In this document: positions 50,220 to 58,571 of the stretch, piece by piece
Layout: each line of letters opens with the position of its first letter
Numbering within the stretch: position 1 is the stretch's first letter
DNA from: Billgrantia sulfidoxydans
Lineage (GTDB): Bacteria > Pseudomonadota > Gammaproteobacteria > Pseudomonadales > Halomonadaceae
DNA: 64,000 nucleotides
Assembly: GCF_017868775.1 (NCBI RefSeq)
Contig: NZ_CP053381.1
Coordinates: forward strand, 2,666,001 to 2,730,000
Reading direction: 5' to 3'
Program-made: the position numbers and the translations under genes
The notes under the pieces: generated by a model
Told to the model about the DNA's origin: nothing
Seen by the model: the letters and a program-made list of their open reading frames with translations, nothing else
The model's database searches: none

Positions 50220-50966
50220 TTACGTAGGCGATCCGTCGAAGAGCGGGCGCATATTCTCGATCAGGTAGCGATCATCGAACCCGGCCTCATGCTTGAGCGC
50301 CTCCAGGTCCGGTATCGTCACGCGGTAGCGCTCGCGGAAGATCAACCCGTCGTCGTTCAATGCCGTGAAGGTTCGGCTGACATGGACCGGGCTGAGCCCG
50401 AGCAGGTCGGCCAGAATCTCCTGCGACAGCGGCAGGCGAAAGCTTTCGCAACCGTTACCGTGGGTCTGCTTGATGCGCTGGCACATCTCGAGCAGGAAAT
50501 GCGCCAGCTTCTGGCGTGCGTTGCGCCGCGCCAGGTTGACCAGGCGCTCCGTCAGCATCACCTGCTGGCGGCTGGCGATGGCGAACAGGATCGAGGTGAG
50601 GGTAAAGGACTGGCGGAAGATGTCGACGAGGTGACGATGGGGAAAGAAGCAGACTTCGCCGTCCTCAATCATCTGCACCCCGGCCAGGCGCTGCGAAAAG
50701 GCAAATTCGCGCAGGCCGACGATATCGCCGGGCAGGTAGATATCCAGAATCTGACGCGTACCGTTCTCCAGCTCACGGTAGGAGAACGCCCAGCCGCGCT
50801 TGAGCGTGCAGAATTCGTGGGCCCGGTCGCGTTCCTCCCACAGGGGGAAGCCGGCCTTGACCGTGGTGGCGCTGTCCTCCAATCGAAACAGCAGCGCCTT
50901 GTCCTCGGCGGACAGCGGATAGTACTGATTGAAATGCCGAACGATGCAGCTCTCGTCTGGGTTCAT
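50220..50966 (-). CDS. Crp/Fnr-family transcriptional regulator
   Basis: The 248 residues have an N-terminal cyclic-nucleotide-binding-type beta roll (about 25-140) and a C-terminal winged helix of the HTH_Crp_2 type with LSQEILADLLGLSPVHVSRTFTAL (about 175-200). The Fe-S cysteine set of FNR is absent, so it is probably not a direct oxygen sensor. It diverges from the NCS2 permease across 187 bases and may control it. Confidence 0.88.
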   Translation of the reverse strand: MNPDESCIVRHFNQYYPLSAEDKALLFRLEDSATTVKAGFPLWEERDRAHEFCTLKRGWAFSYRELENGTRQILDIYLPGDIVGLREFAFSQRLAGVQMIEDGEVCFFPHRHLVDIFRQSFTLTSILFAIASRQQVMLTERLVNLARRNARQKLAHFLLEMCQRIKQTHGNGCESFRLPLSQEILADLLGLSPVHVSRTFTALNDDGLIFRERYRVTIPDLEALKHEAGFDDRYLIENMRPLFDGSPT

Positions 50967-51154
50967 CGAGCATCCCCCCTGAATTCATGAATGCGCCAAG
51001 CGACCCCCAGCGCAGCGAACCCCCGCAATGAGCCACTTCATCTTACGTGCTCGCCCTGCGGGTGAATACGACAAAGGCAGTCTTGACCAAATAGTCAGAC
51101 AGTAGTCACACTGGACCTGCCTTGACTACAACCCCAACACACAAGAGGCTCATC

Positions 51155-52693
51155 ATGGCGGCTTCCCCCGTGCACTACCCCTGGTACAAGAAGGAGGACA
51201 CCGATGCCTTCTTCGCCCTCTTCCAGAACAATATCGCCAACTTCGTCATCATTGCCATCACCATGCTGGGCATGGGCTTTCCCGCTTCCATTGTCTTCGG
51301 TCAGGTATTGCCGGGAGCCGCGGTGGCCGTGATGGTCGGCAATTTCTACTACGCCTGGTCGGCGGCACGTCTGGCGCGCAAGGAGAACCGCAGCGACGTC
51401 ACTGCGCTCTCCTATGGCATCTCCACGCCGGTGATGTTCGTCTTCCTGTTCGGCGTACTGCTGCCGGCCAAGCAGCTGACCGGCGACGCCGAGCTGGCCT
51501 GGAAGGTGGCGGTGGCGGCCTGCTTCATCAGCGGCGCCATCGAGGCGGCGGTCAGCCTGATCGGCCGCTGGGTCCAGTATCACCTACCGCGTGCCGCCAT
51601 GCTCGGTGCGGTCGCGGGGGTCGCCTTGACCTTCATCGCCGGCGAGATGCTGTTCAAGACGCTCGAAATGCCGGTAATAGGGCTGCTGGTGCTGGCGATC
51701 ATCATCGTCGGCCTGGTGGCGCGCGTCAGCATGCCGTTCCGCCTGCCGACCTCGCTGTTCGCCATCGTCATCGGCACCGCCATGGCCTACCTCATCGGCG
51801 ATGCCGGCGGCGAGCGCTTCAGCGATGCCTTCACTCACCTGGGCTTCTACCCGCTGCTGCCCAACCTGGCCTGGTTCGAGGGGCTGGGGCTGCTGTTCAC
51901 CGGCATGCTGGCGGTGCTCACCGTGGTGCTGCCGATCACGCTGTACAACGCCATCGAGACCATGAACAACGTCGAGGCAATGGAAGCCGCGGGCGACAAG
52001 TACGACGTTCGCGAGTGCCAGGCCGTGGATGGCGCCGGTACCATGATCGGCGCCCTGTTCGGCGGTGTCTTCCCCACGACCGTCTACATCGCCACGGTAG
52101 GGGCCAAGTGGATGGGCGCCGGTCGCGGCTACAGCATCCTCAACGGCGCCGTTTACGCCCTGGCCACCATGTTCGGCCTGATCGCCGCCCTCGCGGCCAT
52201 CATCCCGGTCTCGGTGGTCGCACCGATCCTGGTCTTCGTCGGCATGTCGATGATCGCTACCGCCTTCCAGAGCAACGATACGCGCTATTATCCGGCGGTT
52301 GCGCTGGCCATGCTGCCCTACTTCGCCAACTACGTGATGACGCGCTTCAACCGGGCTGCCGAGGAGACGGTAACGGGAATCTCTTCGGGTGTCGTGCCGA
52401 TGGGCCAGGGCGCGATGTTCATGGCCATCTTCATCGGCGCCATGACCGTCTCGGTCATCGACCATCAGTTCCGTCGCGCCGCCATCTTCGCCGCAGTGGC
52501 GGCGGCCTTCTCCTTCGTCGGACTGATGCACGCCCCGGAGCTGGCCGTGAACGCCGCCTGGGACTTCACCCTGGGCTATCTGGTGATGGGCGCGCTGTTC
52601 CTCTACTTCGCCTGGCAGCAAGAGAAGTCGGTAGCTCCCCATGCCTCCCCGTCCAAGCCCGCCGCGGCTCCCCAGCCGCCAGCGGCCGACTGA
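51155..52693 (+). CDS. NCS2-family nucleobase permease
   Basis: The ATG at 51155 has AAGAGG upstream and gives 512 residues; the longer frame would need TTG. This polytopic transporter has about 12-14 helices and resembles xanthine/uracil-type permeases (SDVTALSYGISTPVMF and GTMIGALFGGVFPTTVYI are the family-like core motifs). The substrate is not determinable. Upstream, TGAC-N6-GTCA (51084-51097) could be the regulator's operator. Confidence 0.86.
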   Translation: MAASPVHYPWYKKEDTDAFFALFQNNIANFVIIAITMLGMGFPASIVFGQVLPGAAVAVMVGNFYYAWSAARLARKENRSDVTALSYGISTPVMFVFLFGVLLPAKQLTGDAELAWKVAVAACFISGAIEAAVSLIGRWVQYHLPRAAMLGAVAGVALTFIAGEMLFKTLEMPVIGLLVLAIIIVGLVARVSMPFRLPTSLFAIVIGTAMAYLIGDAGGERFSDAFTHLGFYPLLPNLAWFEGLGLLFTGMLAVLTVVLPITLYNAIETMNNVEAMEAAGDKYDVRECQAVDGAGTMIGALFGGVFPTTVYIATVGAKWMGAGRGYSILNGAVYALATMFGLIAALAAIIPVSVVAPILVFVGMSMIATAFQSNDTRYYPAVALAMLPYFANYVMTRFNRAAEETVTGISSGVVPMGQGAMFMAIFIGAMTVSVIDHQFRRAAIFAAVAAAFSFVGLMHAPELAVNAAWDFTLGYLVMGALFLYFAWQQEKSVAPHASPSKPAAAPQPPAAD

Positions 52694-52705
52694 GGCACAA
52701 AGCAT

Positions 52706-52727
52706 CGGGGGCGCAGCTGCGCCCCCG
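52706..52727. terminator. Perfect palindrome after the permease
   Basis: CGGGGGCGCAG and CTGCGCCCCCG form an 11-bp perfect inverted repeat 13 bases past the permease stop and about 60 bases past the end of the convergent repeat-protein gene. No T-run follows either way; it may terminate or just insulate both genes. Confidence 0.5.
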
Positions 52728-52787
52728 GTTCCCTTGACTGGCTCCCTCGGGATTCGTTGGGTTCGTTGAGAAGAAGCGGATCCCGGT

Positions 52788-53516
52788 TCAGTTGGCGTCG
52801 ATGGTACTTTCGGCTTCCGTCTCGCCCTCTGCCGTCCCCCTGATGCGATCGCGATTCTCTTCGATCCGATCCTGGGCAGGTTCGGCAGCCCGCTCCGAGG
52901 CACGATCCAGCCCAGGTGCTTTCGGTTTGTCGGCTTCGGCTTCGACCTCCGTTTCCACGTCGGCATCCATATCGGACGTCGCGTCGAGGTCGTCAGTGGA
53001 TTCCGATTCCGTCTCCATATCGCCGTCGAGGCTGGCATCGGTATCGCCATCGACGCTGGCATCGGTATCGCCATCGACGCTGGCATCGGTATCGCCATCG
53101 ACGCTGGCATCGGTATCGCCGTCGACGCTGGCATCGGTATCGCCGTCGACGCTGGCATCGGCATCGCCGTCGACGCTGGCATCGGCATCGGCATCGCCGT
53201 CGACGCTGCCATCGGCATCGCCGTCGAGGCCGCCCTCGGCATCACCCTCGGCGCCGCCATCCAGGCCGCCCTCGGCACCACCTTCGGCGCCGCCATCCAG
53301 GCCGCCCTCGACACCACCTTCGGCTCCGCCATCCAGGCCACCCTCGGCATCGCCGGCCTGGGCCAGCAGCATGGGAGACGATTCGCTGGTCACTCCCAAC
53401 GATGCCGCGGTGGAAACATTGCCGCTCTGCCACGTTTCACTCTCGGCATGAGCGGTCGCGCCGGCCAGGCCGGCAAAGATCAGGGCCATACTGGCAGTCA
53501 GTGTCTTGAGCTTCAT
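52788..53516 (-). CDS. Secreted Asp/Gly-rich repeat protein
   Basis: The 242 residues begin with a signal peptide (LTASMALIFAGLAGATAHA). Two repeat blocks follow: GGLDGGAEGG-type repeats (about 58-95) and then about seven DGDxDASV repeats (about 100-165), ending in an acidic tail. It has almost no hydrophobic core and is very acidic. The alternating Asp pattern resembles calcium-binding loops. Function unknown; an extracellular or periplasmic cation-binding or osmotic role is inference. No conserved domain is recognised. Confidence 0.7.
   Translation of the reverse strand: MKLKTLTASMALIFAGLAGATAHAESETWQSGNVSTAASLGVTSESSPMLLAQAGDAEGGLDGGAEGGVEGGLDGGAEGGAEGGLDGGAEGDAEGGLDGDADGSVDGDADADASVDGDADASVDGDTDASVDGDTDASVDGDTDASVDGDTDASVDGDTDASLDGDMETESESTDDLDATSDMDADVETEVEAEADKPKAPGLDRASERAAEPAQDRIEENRDRIRGTAEGETEAESTIDAN
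53041..53214. repeat. 24-bp in-frame tandem repeats
   Basis: Six direct 24-bp units (53041-53184) differ only at single positions. A 6-base insertion and a seventh, diverged unit follow (53191-53214). Each unit encodes eight residues (DTDASVDG or DADASVDG) of the secreted repeat protein. Copy number could vary without frameshift. Confidence 0.92.
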
Positions 53517-54045
53517 AGCGCCTCCTTCTCCCCGTCTCCTTGGGGGTGGTTCGGTCAGACTCCTGATGAGCGGCTCGCAACGATACCGCTCATGCCCTAC
53601 CTAGCGAGAGACATGCCATGCCTAACAAAAAATTCGTAAAAACAGGAAATTGAAAAAGAACGGCGTTCATGCAGCTGCCTGACAGCTGACTAGGGCAGCC
53701 TGGATACGTCGCAATCAAGAGACAGGCAATTAAAGCGCTCACCCAGAAAGCTCGCCCAGAGACACGCATGGTAAGAAGGCAAAGCCCCTGTCACCATTTC
53801 GCGACATTACGCCTCGAGCGCGGCAGAAGCCGGTCAACCCTTCCGACGCGACGAGGCCCTGCCGAACGTTCGACAGGGCCTCGTCGATACCCACCCGTGC
53901 GCTACGTCACGCAGCGTCGTGGGACACATCCAGGCCGCTCGGGTCGATGACGGCCACGCTGGTCAATCAGATCGACCAGGCATAGCTCGCCGACTTCACC
54001 CGAGGCCACAGCGACTCCCGCACGAGAGCCGCCGTGCAGGCAGCC
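53517..54045. other. Long non-coding gap with one strong inverted repeat
   Basis: This gap of about 530 bases has no convincing gene. The only structure I see is a perfect 13-bp inverted repeat, CGACGAGGCCCTG (53849-53861) and CAGGGCCTCGTCG (53874-53886), around a 12-base loop and without a T-run. The rest presumably holds the promoter of the repeat protein gene. Confidence 0.5.
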
Positions 54046-54519
54046 TTACTCCGCAGGCTGGGCCGGCTGGCCCTGCTGCTGTTGCATCTGGTTCTGCAGG
54101 TCCTGCATCTGCTGCTGCTGCTGGGCAATCGCCTCGTCCAGCCGCTGCCGCTGCTCATCGGTGAACACCGACTCGATACGGGACTGCAACAGCACGGTTT
54201 CGGCGGTGATCTCCCCGGTCAGGTCGCCCAGGCGTGAAGCATCCTCACGAATGACATTCTCATCGTAGTCAGGACCGACATGATCGCCGAGGCGCGCCTG
54301 GAGGGCCTGGGCCTCCTGCTCCTTGGGTGCCAGCTGACGCTCGGCCTCGTCCAGCAGACCACGGATCTCCTGCTGCTGGTTCTCGTCCAGGTCGAGCAAC
54401 TGATCGAGCTGGTCCACCTGGTCTCCCTGAGGCGGAGCCTGCATCTCCTGTGCCGCCACGACGCCAGTGATGCCCAGGGTGAGCACGATCGTTGTCAGAA
54501 ACTTGGTGAGCTTCATCAC
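54046..54519 (-). CDS. Spy/CpxP-like periplasmic protein
   Basis: The 157 residues have a signal peptide (cleavage near GVVAAQ) and a helical body with an LTxxQ-like motif (FTDEQRQRLDEAI) near residue 123, as in the Spy/CpxP family of periplasmic stress chaperones. The C-terminus is an unusual Gln-rich run. It is a single gene, with promoter space shared with the MATE gene beyond it. Confidence 0.72.
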   Translation of the reverse strand: MMKLTKFLTTIVLTLGITGVVAAQEMQAPPQGDQVDQLDQLLDLDENQQQEIRGLLDEAERQLAPKEQEAQALQARLGDHVGPDYDENVIREDASRLGDLTGEITAETVLLQSRIESVFTDEQRQRLDEAIAQQQQQMQDLQNQMQQQQGQPAQPAE

Positions 54520-54598
54520 TTACTCCATTCCATCAGAGTTGCTTTCATGACCCGTACGGTCGAGCCACTACGTCCTATCCCAGACAGCGCAACAGGCG

Positions 54599-55972
54599 TC
54601 AGGTTCGCTCACGCGGCAAAAGTTTCGACTCGACGCCTGCCTCGGCACTGCTGCGGGCCAGCATGTGGCGCATCAGCCGCCAGGCCAGCGTGCCCGCCAC
54701 CACGTTACCGAAGGCCGCTCCCATGGCGAGCCCCGGCAGGCCAGCAAGCGACGATCCGAGCCAGAGGAACGGTAGGTAGCAGAGGAACAGCCTTGCGGTG
54801 GACATCAGCATGGCGCGCAGCGGCCAGCCCAATGCGTTGCCGGCAGATACCACCAGCATGCAGACCCCGAGGGCGGCGTAGCTCGGCAGCAGGAACCGGA
54901 CCAGCACCGTCAAATCGCTCCGCACATCGGCGCTGCCCGCCAGGAGCTGAGAGACCCAGGGCGACAGCAGCGCCAGTCCCCCACCCAGCAGCAGCTGCCA
55001 CCCGATGACGACCCTCAGCGCCAGGCGTATCAGCTGCCTGACCTGAGCCCAGTCACCGGCACCGTAGCAACGCCCCAGCCAGGGCGGGAGCGACATGGTC
55101 ATCGCCAGCACCACGACCAACGCCAGCGTTTCGAGCCGACTCGCCAGCCCCCATGCCGCCACCGCCGACTCCCCCAGGCCAGCTACCACCGAGACGGCAA
55201 GCATAGCCGCCAGCGGCGGCATCAGCTGGCTGACCATGGCCGGCCCGGCGATGCCGGCGAAAGCGCCAGCCGAGCCGGCCAGCTCGCGCCTGAGCCCGTG
55301 ACGCGTCAGCCAGTCGCGCCGGCGCAGCCGGTAGACGGCCAGCAGCAGCCCGCTGCCGAAGGCGATGGCCGTGGCCCAGGCCGCGCCGGGAAGACCAAGC
55401 CCTGCCCAGGGCCCGACGCCGAAGATGAACAGCGGGTCGAGCAGCAGATTGATCAGGCTCGTGACAACCATCAGCTTGCCGGGCAAACGCGTATCGCCGT
55501 GGGCGCGAAACAGGCTATAGACAAAGTAGAGGACCGCCCCCAGCCACGCCGCCAGCAGCTGCGGCGCCCAGTAGGCGCGGATCAGCGCACGTGCCGTCGC
55601 GTCGGCTCCCAGACGAGAGAAGATCGGCAACTGGGCCCACCACAGCACGAACACGAGCAGGGCGATGGTCACGCTACCCACTACCAGCACCAGCGAACCC
55701 AGGCGCCGGGCCCGTTCGACCTCGCCGGCCCCAAGCGCGCGCGAGATCAGTGCCGCTATGGCGATGCCGAGCCCTACCTGCACGCCGATGACGAGAAAGG
55801 TCAGCGGAAAGGTGAACGACTGCGCCGCCAGCGGTGCCGTACCCAGGCGGGCAACGAAAGCACTGTCCACCAGTTGGAAGCCCAGCAGCGCCAACACGCC
55901 GATCGCCATCGGCCAGGTCTGGCGCCACAGGGTCAGCCCCAACGAGGGCGCGGTATTGTCACTTTGTGTCAC
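54599..55972 (-). CDS. MATE-family efflux transporter
   Basis: The 457-residue inner-membrane antiporter has 12 hydrophobic segments in two MatE halves. The first is around GIAIAALISRALGAGEVERAR, and the second repeats a similar LGRCYGAGDWAQVRQL pattern. Members of this DinF/NorM group export drugs or metabolites using Na+ or H+. The substrate is unknown. Confidence 0.88.
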   Translation of the reverse strand: MTQSDNTAPSLGLTLWRQTWPMAIGVLALLGFQLVDSAFVARLGTAPLAAQSFTFPLTFLVIGVQVGLGIAIAALISRALGAGEVERARRLGSLVLVVGSVTIALLVFVLWWAQLPIFSRLGADATARALIRAYWAPQLLAAWLGAVLYFVYSLFRAHGDTRLPGKLMVVTSLINLLLDPLFIFGVGPWAGLGLPGAAWATAIAFGSGLLLAVYRLRRRDWLTRHGLRRELAGSAGAFAGIAGPAMVSQLMPPLAAMLAVSVVAGLGESAVAAWGLASRLETLALVVVLAMTMSLPPWLGRCYGAGDWAQVRQLIRLALRVVIGWQLLLGGGLALLSPWVSQLLAGSADVRSDLTVLVRFLLPSYAALGVCMLVVSAGNALGWPLRAMLMSTARLFLCYLPFLWLGSSLAGLPGLAMGAAFGNVVAGTLAWRLMRHMLARSSAEAGVESKLLPRERT

Positions 55973-55995
55973 GCACTCTCCCGTACAAAACGCGA

Positions 55996-56019
55996 CACCC
56001 CCGGATCAGTCCGGGGGTG
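55996..56019 (-). terminator. Terminator-like hairpin after yceI
   Basis: CACCCCCGGA and TCCGGGGGTG form a perfect 10-bp stem with a 4-base loop, 25 bases past the YceI stop. On the minus strand a TTTT run follows after six bases. Confidence 0.7.
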
Positions 56020-56043
56020 GCAGTGTCATGACGTTGAGCCAGG

Positions 56044-56628
56044 TTACTGGCGCACCCCCTCGAAGGTGACGTAGAGCTCGAGTTCGTGCATCGCTTCTGG
56101 GAAATCGCTCATGTCGATACCGAAGTCCGCCAGGGTCAGCATGGTGCTGCCCTCGAAGCCGGCGCGATAGCCGCCCCACGGGTCTTCGCCCTCGCCCATC
56201 AGGGTGACCGGCATCTCGATCTCGTGGGTCTCGCCGTGCAGGGTCAGGTCTCCGGTCAGCACGCCCTCGTCGTCACCGTTGGGCGTGAAGCCGGTGGAGA
56301 CGAACGTGGCAGTAGGATACTCACCGGCGTCCAGGAAATCGCTGCTGAGGAAATGCTTGTCACGCTCGGCATTGTTGGTGTTCAGGCTGTTTACCTGTAC
56401 CTCCATTTCCACGCTGGAAGCCTCGAGATCCTCGGGGTCGTACTGGAAACGGCCCTCGAACTCCTCGAAGGAGCCGAGAATGTATGAGTAGCCCAGGTGA
56501 TTGATCTTGAACTGGATGAAGGCATGCTGTCCCTCGGTATCCACCACGTATTCAGCGGCCGGTGCCGTACCGGCGGCGGCCAGGGAAACGGCGCCAAAGG
56601 CAGTAGCGAGTGCGGCTTTCTTGAACAT
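56044..56628 (-). CDS. YceI-family periplasmic protein
   Basis: The start MFKKAALATAFG (56628) gives 194 residues with a signal peptide. The lipocalin-like YceI domain has the opening YVVDTEGQHAFIQFKINHLGYSY and the FVSTGF and HGETHEIEMPVTL strands. YceI proteins bind polyisoprenoids. The cytochrome b561 gene is immediately upstream, a common pairing that suggests a quinone-related role. Confidence 0.93.
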   Translation of the reverse strand: MFKKAALATAFGAVSLAAAGTAPAAEYVVDTEGQHAFIQFKINHLGYSYILGSFEEFEGRFQYDPEDLEASSVEMEVQVNSLNTNNAERDKHFLSSDFLDAGEYPTATFVSTGFTPNGDDEGVLTGDLTLHGETHEIEMPVTLMGEGEDPWGGYRAGFEGSTMLTLADFGIDMSDFPEAMHELELYVTFEGVRQ

Positions 56629-56667
56629 CGAGTCTCTCCTTGGTTGAGCGCCCACAGGCGCTGGCGT

Positions 56668-57222
56668 TCAACGGCGACGCGTACGTGCCGGGTTCATCAT
56701 GCGAATGAGAGTATCGTAGCGATCGAGGAAATGGTGCTTCAGTGCCGCCAAGGTATGGCCCGCCGCCAGCAGCATCAGCGCCACGGCACTGTACCAGTGG
56801 ATCTCACCGGCAATGCTGGCCTGGTCGGGCAGGTGACTGACCAGCGCGGGCACCTCGAACCAGTCGAAGACACTGATGCCACGTCCGCGAGCGGTGGAGA
56901 TCAGGTAACCGCTGACCAGCACCGCCAGCATCAGCACATAGAGGGCGATATGACCCAGATGGGCGGCAAAGCGCTCTGTGCGGCTACCGTGGGCCGCGGG
57001 GACAGGCTGGAACAGGCGCCAAGTTACGCGCAGCAGCGTGGCAAACAGCAGCAGCATACCGATGGAGCGGTGCCACCACGGAGCGCGATTGTACCAAGGG
57101 TCGTAGTAGCCCAGGTCCGTCATCCACCAGCCGAGCAGGAACAGGCCCACGATCGCCACGGCACTGGCCCAGTGGAAGAGGATGCTGACCAGGCCCCAGC
57201 CTGAGCGGGTGTTGCGCCACAT
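56668..57222 (-). CDS. Cytochrome b561
   Basis: This is a 184-residue di-haem membrane protein of the bacterial b561 family. Four helices carry His residues (FHW near 17, WWHRSIGM near 50, and two in the later helices near IHWY and AALKHHF). It would move electrons to or from the quinone pool. It precedes yceI by 40 bases, on the same strand. Confidence 0.9.
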   Translation of the reverse strand: MWRNTRSGWGLVSILFHWASAVAIVGLFLLGWWMTDLGYYDPWYNRAPWWHRSIGMLLLFATLLRVTWRLFQPVPAAHGSRTERFAAHLGHIALYVLMLAVLVSGYLISTARGRGISVFDWFEVPALVSHLPDQASIAGEIHWYSAVALMLLAAGHTLAALKHHFLDRYDTLIRMMNPARTRRR

Positions 57223-57292
57223 CTCGTCGCTCCCGTTGCGCTGCGTGATCGATGGGAGGCAGCATACCGTAACGAATGCTCAGGATGCGCTG

Positions 57293-57314
57293 AAAAAACC
57301 GAACGTTACGTTCG
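57293..57314 (-). terminator. Terminator of the metZ transcript
   Basis: Read leftwards: CGAACG, TAA loop, CGTTCG, GG, then six T (57293-57298). The stem is short but the T-run is strong. It lies about 50 bases past the metZ stop, ending the long leftward trpA-to-metZ run. Confidence 0.7.
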
Positions 57315-57363
57315 TAAAAATTCCCGGTCGTTGTCACGGGGCGCCCTTCCACGCCCGGAGCGC

Positions 57364-58560
57364 TCAGATCAACGCATCGAGGCCGCGCGCCAGGTCGCTG
57401 CGAATGTCCTCGAACGCCTCGAGCCCTACCGCCACGCGGATCAGGCCCTCGCCGATGCCGGCCGCCTCCTTCTGCGCTTCGGAGAGTCGACCGTGGGTAG
57501 TGGTGGCAGGATGGGTGATGGTGGTCTTGACGTCTCCCAGGTTGCCGGTGATCGATAGCATGCGGGTGGCATCGATAACCGACCAGGCCGCCTCGCGCCC
57601 GCCTCTCACCTCGAACCCCAGCACCGCACCAAAGCCGCCCTGCTGACGCCCGGCCAGCTCATGCTGCGGGTGGCCCGGCAAGCCGCTGTAGTGAACACGC
57701 GCCACTGCCGGATGCCCCTGCAGCCATTCGGCCAGGGCCTGGGCATTCTCGCAGTGGGCGCGCATGCGCAGGCCCAGCGTCTCGAGTCCCTTGGTGAAAA
57801 TCCAGGCATTGAACGGGCTCAGGCACGGTCCGCAGGTACGCACCACGCCAAACACCTCCTCGAGTTCCTTGTCACGTCCTACCACGGCGCCGCCGATCGC
57901 ACGACCCTGGCCGTCCAGGTATTTGGTGGCGGAGTGGATGACAAGGTCGGCCCCCAGCGCCAGTGGCTTCTGCAGTGCCGGCGTCAGGAAGCAGTTGTCG
58001 ATGGCCAGCAGCGCGCCCGAGCGATGGGCAATGTCGGCGAGCGCTGCGATATCGACAATCTCGGAGAGCGGGTTGGAGGGGGTCTCGGCGAACAACAGGC
58101 GCGTTCGGGGCGTGAGCGCCGCCTCCCAAGCCGCCAGGTCGGAGAGTTCGACGTAGCGTGTGGTGATACCCAGCTTGCCGAAGTACTTGTCGAACAGGCT
58201 GACGGTGGAGCCGAACAGCGAGCGCGAGGCGACGATCTCATCGCCGGCCTGCAGCAGGGCGAGCACGGTCGCGAGTATCGCCGCCATGCCGGAACTCGTC
58301 GCCACGCAGCGCTCGCCCCCTTCGAGCGCCGCCAGGCGGCGCTCGAAGGTGTGCACCGTGGGGTTGGTGAAGCGCGAATAGACGTTGCCCGGCTCCTCGC
58401 CCTTGAACTTGCGTGCCGCCTCGGCGGCGCTGGCATAGACGAAGCTCGACGTGGGGAAGATCGGCTCGCCGTGCTCCTGTTCATGAGTGCGGTGATGTCC
58501 GGCACGAATCGCCAGGGTTTCCAGCGCCCAGCCGTCGTCGGGGAATGTCTCGTCATGCAT
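57364..58560 (-). CDS. metZ: O-succinylhomoserine sulfhydrylase
   Basis: MetZ makes homocysteine directly from O-succinylhomoserine and sulfide in methionine synthesis. The 398 residues have the Cys/Met PLP-enzyme fold, with YSRFTNPTV, SSGMAAI and the PLP-lysine in HSATKYLDGQGR. The purF-metZ neighbourhood, as in pseudomonads, supports MetZ over MetB. Confidence 0.92.
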   Translation of the reverse strand: MHDETFPDDGWALETLAIRAGHHRTHEQEHGEPIFPTSSFVYASAAEAARKFKGEEPGNVYSRFTNPTVHTFERRLAALEGGERCVATSSGMAAILATVLALLQAGDEIVASRSLFGSTVSLFDKYFGKLGITTRYVELSDLAAWEAALTPRTRLLFAETPSNPLSEIVDIAALADIAHRSGALLAIDNCFLTPALQKPLALGADLVIHSATKYLDGQGRAIGGAVVGRDKELEEVFGVVRTCGPCLSPFNAWIFTKGLETLGLRMRAHCENAQALAEWLQGHPAVARVHYSGLPGHPQHELAGRQQGGFGAVLGFEVRGGREAAWSVIDATRMLSITGNLGDVKTTITHPATTTHGRLSEAQKEAAGIGEGLIRVAVGLEAFEDIRSDLARGLDALI

Positions 58561-58571
58561 GCTCGGCCACC

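Noticed and set aside
50220..50966. FNR oxygen sensor
   Set aside because: The N-terminal four-cysteine Fe-S ligand pattern is missing, so only a general Crp/Fnr call is made.
53041..53214. CRISPR-like array of short direct repeats
   Set aside because: The units are contiguous with no spacers and stay in frame inside a secreted protein gene, so it is a coding minisatellite.
51584..53350. 588-residue minus-strand frame over the repeat protein and the permease
   Set aside because: Its Ala/Met/Pro repeats are the 24-bp DNA units read in a wrong frame, and the remainder is antisense to the NCS2 permease.
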